A stretch of 16,705 nucleotides of DNA from an uncultured Christensenellaceae bacterium (lineage in GTDB: Bacteria; Bacillota; Clostridia; Christensenellales; Pumilibacteraceae), in NCBI GenBank assembly GCA_910587025.1, contig CAJUKR010000039.1, positions 1-16,705 of the forward strand, read 5' to 3'. Both the position numbers and the translations under genes were made by a program. Every line of letters starts with the position of its first letter. The first letter of the stretch is position 1. Shown piece after piece: positions 6,600 to 14,600 of this stretch. Under the pieces are notes generated by a model, which did not search any database, was not told the DNA's origin, and saw nothing but the letters and a program-made list of their open reading frames with translations.

Positions 6600-8160
6600 C
6601 ACGATTTTCGTCCTCGTATCGACCGTTATTATTTCGGCGGTAAGCATAAAAATGTTACATATGTATCAATTGTCGTCTTACCGTTTGCGCGGCGTATTGA
6701 ACTGGATGAAACTGACTCATTACGATTATCCGCTCAGGTATTTCGCTTACGCGTTTTTCGCGGTCGGCATAACTTTGCTGTTCGATTTCTGTTTCCCTTG
6801 GGAAAACGTACATTATTTTTCGTACTTGTTTTACGTTGTGCTCGGCGCGGTGTTCTGTCTTGTTTCGTATACGAAAAGATCCAAAGTTCCGCTCGCGGTT
6901 ACGCCGCGTATGCGCAGACTTATAATGGTCAATACTTTGTTTTCGTGCGCGCTGTCCGTAGGCGGCTGGGGGTTGTCGAAAACACCTATGCTCGAAGCCG
7001 GATATGCGGTTCTGCCGCTGTTCGTTCCGATCATATGCTTTATTTCTTACGGACTGACTTATCCGATCGAACGCGCGATATCCCGTTCTTTCGTGCGCGA
7101 CGCATCGGAAGAAATCGATAAGCTCAAAGCGGGCGGTCTGCGCGTGGTGGGAATAACGGGAAGTTACGGAAAGACGACGGCGAAAAATATTCTGCTTGCC
7201 ATGCTTTCGACGAAATATCGTGTTTGCGCCAGCGCGGCGAGCTATAACACTCCGCTCGGTATTTGCCGTACGGTGAACGACAATCTCGAAGAAAGCGACG
7301 AAATTCTGATCGCCGAAATGGGCGCGCGTCGCCGCGGCGATATAAAAGAACTTTGCGAACTCGCGAAGCCCGATTTCGGACTTATCACGGGCGTGGGAAG
7401 TCAGCATTACGAAACGTTCGGTTCTTTGGAAGCGATAGCCGACACTAAGTACGAACTCGCCGAGTATATCGGCGACCGCGGAACGGTGGTGTTCAATACC
7501 TCCGATGTCGGAGCCGAAGCGCTTGCCGACCGTTTCGGCGGCGGAGTGAGAGCTGGAGAGTCCGACGAATGTTTCGCACGCTTCGAGGACGTGAGTTTCG
7601 GAGCGGAAGGCAGTCGGTTCACTTTGCGGTTGGGAAGCGACAAATTCTCTGTGCATACTCGTCTGCTCGGCAGACACATACCCGCGCTCATAGCGGCGTG
7701 TGCCGCGCTTGCATGCGAAATGGGCGTTCCGCCCTGCGCCTGCGCACGTGCATGCGAACGGTTGACTCCCGTGCCGCACAGACTTGAGCTGTCTGTCGCC
7801 GGCGACAAGACGATCATAGACGACGCTTACAACTCGAATACGGCTGGCGCGAAGAATGCCGTCGAAGTTCTCGGAGCGTTCGACGGAACGAAAATAATCG
7901 TTACTCCCGGCATCGTCGAACTCGGCGATATGGAAGTCGATGCGAACAAAGAACTGGGCAGACAGATAGGCGCGACTGCGGACATAGCGATACTCGTCGG
8001 AGCGAGAGCCAAACATATCCGCGCGGGCGCGCTCGAAGTCGGAATGGAAGAAAATAAAATAAATACGGTGTCGACGTTGGCGGAAGCTCAGAAACTGCTT
8101 GCGGAGATCCCGGGAAAGGCTACGGTACTTTTTGAAAACGATTTACCCGACAATTACTGA
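6583..8160 (+). CDS. murF: MurF-type Mur ligase with an N-terminal membrane domain
   Basis: A 525-residue protein. Residues 1 to about 165 contain roughly five hydrophobic segments (about 8-27, 52-70, 79-97, 113-130, 138-157) and the phrase LHMYQLSSYRLRGVLNWM. From residue 187 it is a Mur ligase: GITGSYGKTTAKN (190-202, ATP loop), SYNTPLGICRTV, EMGARRRGDIKEL (245-257), TPVPHRLEL (395-403) and IDDAYNSNTAGAKNAVEVL (412-430). MurF adds D-Ala-D-Ala to the UDP-MurNAc peptide. Membrane-anchored versions occur in clostridia as far as I know, so this is probably the cell's MurF or a close paralogue held at the membrane. It starts at ATG 6583 with AGGAGA upstream. The C-terminus overlaps the next gene by about 29 bases. 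Confidence 0.87.
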   Translation: MEAVLDTIFVLVSTVIISAVSIKMLHMYQLSSYRLRGVLNWMKLTHYDYPLRYFAYAFFAVGITLLFDFCFPWENVHYFSYLFYVVLGAVFCLVSYTKRSKVPLAVTPRMRRLIMVNTLFSCALSVGGWGLSKTPMLEAGYAVLPLFVPIICFISYGLTYPIERAISRSFVRDASEEIDKLKAGGLRVVGITGSYGKTTAKNILLAMLSTKYRVCASAASYNTPLGICRTVNDNLEESDEILIAEMGARRRGDIKELCELAKPDFGLITGVGSQHYETFGSLEAIADTKYELAEYIGDRGTVVFNTSDVGAEALADRFGGGVRAGESDECFARFEDVSFGAEGSRFTLRLGSDKFSVHTRLLGRHIPALIAACAALACEMGVPPCACARACERLTPVPHRLELSVAGDKTIIDDAYNSNTAGAKNAVEVLGAFDGTKIIVTPGIVELGDMEVDANKELGRQIGATADIAILVGARAKHIRAGALEVGMEENKINTVSTLAEAQKLLAEIPGKATVLFENDLPDNY

Positions 8161-8890
8161 TAAAGTCGCCGTCGTTACGGGCGGCGCGAAAGGAATCGGT
8201 GCGTGTATTGCGCGCCGATTTTCCGATGCGGGATATTCCGTAGCGATCGGTTATAGGAATTCCGCGGAAGAGGCGGACAGGCTGGTCTGCGAGCTTGAAC
8301 GATGCGGACGCAGGGCGATGGCCGTCCGCGCCGATTTGTCGTCGTATGACGGCGCAAAAAGGCTCAGGGACGCGGTGATGACGGAGTTCGGTAGGATTGA
8401 CGTTCTCGTATGTAATGCGGGTTCATCGTTGTACAAGCTGATTTGCGATACGTCGGAAAAAGATTTCGACGGTGTAATGGGCGATAATCTCAAGTCGGCG
8501 TTCCTGACTACGCGGGCGTTTTACGACGACTTCGCGTTTTCCCGTTGCGGCAACATAATTTATGTTTCGTCGGTTTGGGGAATAAAGGGTGCGAGCAACG
8601 AAGCCGCGTATTCGGCGGCGAAAGCGGGAATTATCGGATTGGTTAAGTCTGCGGCGAAAGAACTCGCTCCTTGCGGCGTTCGTGTGAACGGAATAGCTCC
8701 GGGCGCGGTCATGACGGACATGCTTTCGCATTTTTCGTCCGACGAGCTTGCGGATATCGAGCGGGAGATCCCTCTCGGCAGGATAGGCAGTCCGTGCGAT
8801 GTCGCCGGTGTCGCGCTGTTTCTGGCGTCAGACGCGGCGGCGTATATCACGGGAGAAGTTATAACCGTGGCGGGAGGGTATGAACTGTGA
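8132..8890 (+). CDS. Short-chain dehydrogenase/reductase (FabG-like)
   Basis: A classical SDR of about 252 residues from TTG 8132. TGGAKGIG (16-23) binds the cofactor. NAG (95-97), the catalytic Ser in IIYVSSVWG (about 146-147) and YSAAK (Tyr160, Lys164) complete the active site; the protein ends with GEVITVAGGYEL. It resembles 3-oxoacyl-ACP reductases, but the substrate cannot be fixed, since the generic FabG look is shared by many sugar and alcohol reductases. There is no ATG: TTG 8132, with GGGAAAGG about 12 bases upstream, gives a short leader before DKVAVVTGG. A TTG at 8099 is a less likely start. It overlaps the murF end, and its own stop overlaps the next start as GTGA. Confidence 0.87.
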   Translation: MKTIYPTITDKVAVVTGGAKGIGACIARRFSDAGYSVAIGYRNSAEEADRLVCELERCGRRAMAVRADLSSYDGAKRLRDAVMTEFGRIDVLVCNAGSSLYKLICDTSEKDFDGVMGDNLKSAFLTTRAFYDDFAFSRCGNIIYVSSVWGIKGASNEAAYSAAKAGIIGLVKSAAKELAPCGVRVNGIAPGAVMTDMLSHFSSDELADIEREIPLGRIGSPCDVAGVALFLASDAAAYITGEVITVAGGYEL

Positions 8891-10050
8891 AAAGATACGG
8901 ACTCGCAATAGTGGGCGGAGGCGCGTCCGGCTTGTACCTTGCGGCGCGTCTTGCGAATAAAAGTATTTCCGTTATCCTTTTGGAATCGGGAAATCGGGTG
9001 GGACGCAAGCTGTCGGCGACAGGCAACGGACAGGGAAATCTGACGAATACGGACATGTCCGCGGATAAGTATTTCGGGAACAAAAAACTGATAAAGAATG
9101 TTATATACGCAGACTGTTCGGACGTGCTGGATATTTTCCCGATGCTTTTTTCCGCCGACGAGCGCGGACGCATATATCCGACGGGCAGGCAGGCTTCCGC
9201 GTTGACCGACGCGCTCAGGAAAATTGTTTCCGAAGCGAAAAACATAGATGTTGTTACTTCGGCGGCGGTGACCGATATTCGTGCGGGATATAAACTTTTC
9301 GTAGACGGAGAGATCATCGAAGCCGATCGAGTTGCGCTGTGCACGGGCGGTAAAGCTCAAAGGCAGTTCGGTACGGACGGTAGCGGTTATGCGCTCGCTT
9401 CGCGGTTCGGGCACAAGGTCACGCCGCTTTTTCCGTCGCTCGTGCAGTTGAAGACGGACACGGAAAGGATAAAATCTCTGAAAGGATTGCGCGTCGATTG
9501 TATGTTGACGGCGTATGCGGACGGAAAAAAACTCTGTTCTTCGCGCGGCGACGTAATATTCGCCGAGTACGGGATAACGGGCAACGCCGTGTTTCAGGTG
9601 TCGCCGTATATAACAGGCAAAAAGGACGCGGAAGTTTCTTTGGAATTTCTTCCGGATATCCGCAGAGAAGCGATCGCGGAAAATATCAAACAGAAACTTT
9701 CGCTCGGCTACGCCGCAGAGGAGCTGTTGTCGGGTACGCTGAATAATCAGATCGGACGCGCTGTCGTGCGTTCCTCCGACCGCACTCCCGACGGCATATC
9801 GCGCGCCGTAAAGGATTTCAGACTTACCGTCACGGGCACGCTCGGATTCGATCATGCGCAGGTCACACGCGGCGGTATAGATACCGACGGCGTTACGGAA
9901 AATCTGGAAAGCGTATATTCCGCGGGCTTATATTTTGCGGGCGAAATACTAGACGTCGACGGAGAGTGCGGCGGATATAATCTGCATTGGGCTTTTTCGA
10001 GTGCGCGGCGTGTAAGCGAAGCGATCTTAAGCGGCATCGATGATCTATAA
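8887..10050 (+). CDS. FAD-dependent oxidoreductase, HI0933/BaiN family
   Basis: A 387-residue flavoprotein. LAIVGGGASGLYLAARL (6-22) is the FAD-binding Rossmann motif. GRKLSATGNGQGNLTN (39-54) is the family signature, more often written GRKLxxSGxGRCNxTN. ALCTGG is the second nucleotide contact, and YFAGEILDVDGECGGYNLHWA near the end is the hallmark C-terminal FAD motif. Members reduce unsaturated or oxo groups with a flavin, and a few act on bile-acid intermediates; the substrate here is unknown. The start is GTG 8887 with GGAGGG at 8873-8878, overlapping the previous stop by four bases. A second flavoprotein follows with an 11-base overlap. Confidence 0.9.
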   Translation: MKRYGLAIVGGGASGLYLAARLANKSISVILLESGNRVGRKLSATGNGQGNLTNTDMSADKYFGNKKLIKNVIYADCSDVLDIFPMLFSADERGRIYPTGRQASALTDALRKIVSEAKNIDVVTSAAVTDIRAGYKLFVDGEIIEADRVALCTGGKAQRQFGTDGSGYALASRFGHKVTPLFPSLVQLKTDTERIKSLKGLRVDCMLTAYADGKKLCSSRGDVIFAEYGITGNAVFQVSPYITGKKDAEVSLEFLPDIRREAIAENIKQKLSLGYAAEELLSGTLNNQIGRAVVRSSDRTPDGISRAVKDFRLTVTGTLGFDHAQVTRGGIDTDGVTENLESVYSAGLYFAGEILDVDGECGGYNLHWAFSSARRVSEAILSGIDDL

Positions 10051-11569
10051 AATAGAAAACCTCAAACTTCCGATAGGCGCGGACGAGGACGAACTTCGCG
10101 CGGTTGCGGCAAAGAAACTCGGAAAGAAACCGGGCTTTTTCCGCATATTGAAAAAATCGCTCGACGCTCGGGACAAGCGCAATATCGGATATGTTTATTC
10201 CGTGGAGTTTTCCGACGACGGCTTTCCTAAGCGTCGCGCCACGGAAAAATATATCGGTGCGAAAAAAAAGATCGTTGTGATCGGGTGCGGACCCGCCGGA
10301 CTGTTCGCGGCATTGCGGCTGATCGAACACGGATTCGAGCCGATTCTTATCGAGCGCGGCGAAAACGTAACCGATCGCACGGAAACCGTTTCCGCGTTTT
10401 TGAGCGGCGGACGACTTGACGAAAACAGCAATGTGCAGTTCGGTGCGGGCGGAGCGGGCACTTATTCGGACGGCAAACTGAATACGCAGACGCACAGAGG
10501 ATATAACTCGGACGTGCTCGATCTGTTTGCGGAGTTCGGAGCGCCGGAAGAGATATTGTATTTGAATAAACCTCATATCGGCAGCGACAGGCTGAAAGGC
10601 GTCATAAGCCGAATGATAAGTCATATAAGCAGTTACGGCGAGGTTCGGTTTTCCACCCGCTTCGAGGGGTATTCGACTTCGGACGGAACTTTGAGAGAGA
10701 TTGTTTTGCGCGATTTGAATGCGGGTGTCGAATACGCCGAAACCGCGGACGCGGTCGTGCTTGCGCTCGGGCACTCGGCGCGCGATACGTTTGTGCGACT
10801 GCACGGACTCGGCACGGCAATGGAAGCGCGGGAGTTTGCCGTCGGCGTGCGTATAGAGCATTTGCAGTCGGAAATAAATCGCGCGCAATACGGTTCGTAC
10901 GCGCACCGCTTGCCGCCCGCCGATTATAAACTTGTTTCCCATGCGGGCGAGCGCACGGCTTTTACTTTTTGCATGTGTCCTGGCGGATCGGTCATTCCCG
11001 CCGCGAGCGAAGAAGGCGGGATAGTGACAAACGGCATGAGCGATTACGCCAGAGCGGGGGACAATGCCGACAGCGCGTTGCTTGTTCAGTTGTCCGCCGC
11101 GGATTACGGCGAAAAACTGTTTGACGGTATGGAATTTCAGCGCAGGCTCGAAAGAGCGGCGTACGGTATTACGGGTTCGTATAGAGCGCCCGTTCAGCTT
11201 TTCGGCGATTTTATGAAAGATCGCGTTTCGGTCGGTTTCGGTTCGGTTCGTCCGACATATCCGATCGGTACGGTATTCGCTCCGCTCGGGGAAATTCTCC
11301 CTTCCGCTGTGACGCGTACGATCAAAGCGGCAGTTTCGGATATGGGCAGACGACTGCGCGGATTCGACAGTGCGGACGCGCTTATGACCGGTGTGGAAAC
11401 ACGGTTTTCGTCGCCCGTTCGTATTCTTCGCGACGGGTCTGGACAAAGCGTTTCGGTTCGCGGACTATATCCGTGCGGAGAGGGAAGCGGATATTCTGGC
11501 GGGATAACGTCGTCCGCGGCGGACGGGCTTCGTATAGCAGATCTGATTTTCGCCGATCTTTCCTTGTGA
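10040..11569 (+). CDS. FAD-dependent dehydrogenase, COG2509 type
   Basis: A 509-residue flavoprotein of a widespread but uncharacterised family. Residues 1-75 are a small N-terminal domain (MIYKIENLKLPIG, then KKPGFFRILKKSLDARDK). IVVIGCGPAGLFAALRL (78-94) binds FAD, NVQFGAGGAGTYSDGKLNT (131-149) is the family signature, and LYPCGEGSGYSGGITSSAADG near the end is the C-terminal FAD motif. No substrate is established. It is the last gene of the ribU-led unit and stops 38 bases before a strong terminator. The presence of two flavoproteins behind an FMN riboswitch fits shared flavin control, which is an inference. Confidence 0.9.
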   Translation: MIYKIENLKLPIGADEDELRAVAAKKLGKKPGFFRILKKSLDARDKRNIGYVYSVEFSDDGFPKRRATEKYIGAKKKIVVIGCGPAGLFAALRLIEHGFEPILIERGENVTDRTETVSAFLSGGRLDENSNVQFGAGGAGTYSDGKLNTQTHRGYNSDVLDLFAEFGAPEEILYLNKPHIGSDRLKGVISRMISHISSYGEVRFSTRFEGYSTSDGTLREIVLRDLNAGVEYAETADAVVLALGHSARDTFVRLHGLGTAMEAREFAVGVRIEHLQSEINRAQYGSYAHRLPPADYKLVSHAGERTAFTFCMCPGGSVIPAASEEGGIVTNGMSDYARAGDNADSALLVQLSAADYGEKLFDGMEFQRRLERAAYGITGSYRAPVQLFGDFMKDRVSVGFGSVRPTYPIGTVFAPLGEILPSAVTRTIKAAVSDMGRRLRGFDSADALMTGVETRFSSPVRILRDGSGQSVSVRGLYPCGEGSGYSGGITSSAADGLRIADLIFADLSL

Positions 11570-11607
11570 TACGCCGATAATAAATACGGTTGGAACTGTT
11601 TGATATA

Positions 11608-11648
11608 AGCAAAAGCCCCTTACGCTATATGCGTAAGGGGCTTTTGCT
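11608..11648. terminator. Bidirectional terminator between convergent genes
   Basis: A perfect 18-bp inverted repeat (11608-11625 and 11631-11648) surrounds a TATAT loop. The stem starts AGCAAAAGCCCC and therefore supplies an A-run on one side and a T-run on the other in both directions. It lies 38 bases after the plus-strand FAD dehydrogenase stop and 7 bases after the minus-strand surface-protein stop. Confidence 0.92.
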
Positions 11649-11655
11649 ATTTCGA

Positions 11656-14600
11656 TTATTCGTCGAATTTGTCCCAATCGTTATAATGACGGTTGGCTTC
11701 GCGCTTTGCGGCGTCGAGCTTTGCACGCTCTTCTTCCGCACGCTTCTTCGCCGCTTCTTTCTCGGCTTTGGCAGCTTCCGCAGCCGCTCTCTTTGCTTCG
11801 AGTTCTTTCTTCTTTTCCTCGGAAGGAGTGAAGTCTACGATCTCTTCAGAGTACTTATATTCTTCCTCGGTTTCCGATACTTCTTCGACGGGGGCGCCCT
11901 CGGCATTTGCTTCGGTAGCTTCGCCGCTTTCCTCGGTCGCGGTTTCTTCCGCTACGGTTTCGGTCGTTTCCTCCGCAGACGTTTCCTCGGTAGCTTCGCC
12001 GCTTTCTTCGGTTTCGCTTGCGGTATCCGCATCGGCGGGGGAGCCTTCCTCGGCTTCGACCTCTACGGTTTCTTCGCTCATGAGTTCGCGTTCGAGCTGA
12101 GCGGCTTCGAGTCTGTCCTCTTCGTCCTCGTCGAACATTTCGTAAGTGTCGGACGATTTGGCATTTTCGTCGATCAGACCTTCGCGGCTGTTATGCTGAC
12201 GGACGAGAGTTCTTTCTCTGTCGTACGAAGGAGCGCCTTCGGCAGCTCCGCCTTCGCGTCTCTTCTTGATCGCAAAGTAACGTACCGCGACTGCGATGAG
12301 TACGATGATGAGCACTACCGCGAAAATAATCGACATATATACATACCAGTTGTCGCCGGTATTGACCGAAGTATCGGGAGTATCGTCCTCTTCTTCGTCG
12401 CTGTCGTCGGTGCCGTAATCCGCGATCGCTATATACTTCGAAGCCATTGCGCCGACAGTGTCGATTTTATCGCGAGCTTCCTCGAAATCGATGTTACTGC
12501 ACTGTTCGACGGCGATCGAATTGATCATGAGCGCACCGACAGCCCATTCGTCGTTGGTCGCTCCGCCGATACCGAATTCGAGCGAAACTACCGTGTCTGC
12601 GGTGTTGGACGAGGACGAGGATGACGACGAATCGTCGTCTTCGCTTGCGAGCTCTCCTGCCGTACGGACATAGAACACGAAGTCCTTATAGTATCCGTCG
12701 TCGTTTGCGTCGTCGTATATGCCTGTTACGGTAGCAGTGGTCTTGATATCCGAAATGGCGTATTCCGAGTCGACGATACCGATGTATGCGCCCTTATAGT
12801 TCGGACGCGTTTCGGACTGCGCTTCGGGAATATCCACCTTCGCTTTTACCGTGATCGTGTAGTACGAACCGCTTGCGAGGTGATAACTCATATTTGCTTT
12901 TATTTTCGACGAAGCGGGGGATACATTGCGGATAAGCATGGAGTGGCGGTTGATCGCGCCGAGATGCTTATAATCGTCGGGGACGTACACGCCCTTGTGA
13001 TTGTCGCCGGAGCCTTCGGGGTCGTTGCTTCCGTTTACGTTGCTTCCGTCGAATATTCCGTACACGACCGCGCTGTCGCCGTCGTTCGCGTTGATCGAAC
13101 TCTTCGACCAATTATAAGGCGTTTTGACGAAGTCGTCGGAGTATCTGTCGAAAGCCGTAAAGTCGTCTTTAAGCGTAGAGTACGTTGCGAACTCGACATC
13201 CGATTTCGTGTCCATCATACGCTGATAGTTTTCCGCTTGCTCGGCAAACTCCATGCGCGCCGACTCAAGCGCGTCTTCGCCGCTGCTCAGGTCATTGATC
13301 GCAACGCTTTCGACATAAAGCGTACCTGTCGCGAGTTTGTTCGTATTGTTTTTTCTGTCGTAAAGTCCGAGCCAGATTTCGACGTAAGCTTCGCTTATGT
13401 CCGCATCGCCCGTCTGCACATAGAAACTGTACGTTACATAGTCTGCGGTATCTTTGATCTTCTCGATCGTTGCGATTACGTTGGTGCCCTGTTTGAGTAC
13501 GAGGTTTGCGCCGTAACCGCCGATGTTCTCCGCTTTCAATACAATGTCTATACGCTGAACGGAAGACGACGATATACTGAACGACGAAGATTTGTATCCG
13601 ACCGCGACGCCGCCTTTTGCGAGCAGATCGCCGCCGACGCCGGTATTGCCGTCCGCTCTCATGAAGAGAAGGTTGGAAGGCAGGGTGTTTTCGGAAAGTT
13701 TGTCCGGATTTGCGTTACCGCTTACGATCGTTCCGTCCGGGCGCTCGTAGTTGAATGTTTTTGCGTCGGACGAGATAACTCCGCCTACGAACCAGTTGTT
13801 ATAATCCGCATCGGGGACTACGGTGCTCATGCCCGTTGTTCCGTCTTCGCCCACGGACTGTCTTGTCCACGAAGCGGGAGTGAAGAGCAGGGTAGGGTCG
13901 TCGTATTCTTCGATGTTGTTGAATTCGCCGTTTGCGATCGCGCCGTTTGTTTCACTGCGGTCGAACGTAACGCTTTTGCCGCCGCCGCTGTAGTCGGTGT
14001 ATTCTTTGGCGGTTATCTCTTCTATACGGATATTGTCGAACATAGCGACGCCGGCGGCTTTTTCGCTCGCACTGCCGAGCCAGAGTTCGAGCCTTACCGC
14101 ATAATCGGAATAGCTCGAGCCTTTGAGATAGAACGCAAGTTCTTTCCAGCCGTTACGGGACGCATTGTCCGCATTGCCTTCGCTGATCTCGCTTTCCACT
14201 CTGAGCTGACCTTTGCCGTAGTTCTGTACGTCGGACGCGTCGTTATTGGGTCCGCGGTAGTCGAATCCGGAAATTGCCGCGCTGGCGACTTTGCCGTTTT
14301 CCGTCTTGACCCATACGCTTATGCGGTAGTTTTTATATCTCGGAACGGTGAAGTAATCGGTGACGTATCCGAAGTGAGCCGAAGAGTAAGGATGCGATTC
14401 GCTGTTGCTCGCGTCGTACGAACCGAATACGAGAATGTTGTCGTTCGTTCCGTTGGGGGAGAAGGGAACGGTGTTTTTGATTCCCAGATCCTCATTAAGT
14501 CCGTCGAAAATGCCGACGTTGAAATTGCCGTGACTGTTATCTGCGGACTGCCAGCCTTTCATTCCGTTATCGAAACTTCCGATCTCTTCACTCGCAAAGC

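Noticed and set aside
2531..6926. TATAAT hexamers at 2531, 5112 and 6921 as internal promoters.
   Set aside because: They lie within conserved coding sequence and I saw no matching -35 at the right distance; they are easily explained by Ile/Asn/Met codons.
6655..11446. Long minus-strand frames at 6655-8016, 8560-9855 and 9893-11446.
   Set aside because: All are antisense shadows of murF, the SDR and the two flavoproteins, with the same biased composition and no family motif.
11590..12624. A 344-codon plus-strand frame, rich in Phe, Leu and Gly, beginning in the terminator.
   Set aside because: It is the antisense of the Glu/Lys/Ala-rich tail, which naturally reads as Phe/Leu/Ser. The start lies next to a terminator hairpin and no site precedes it.
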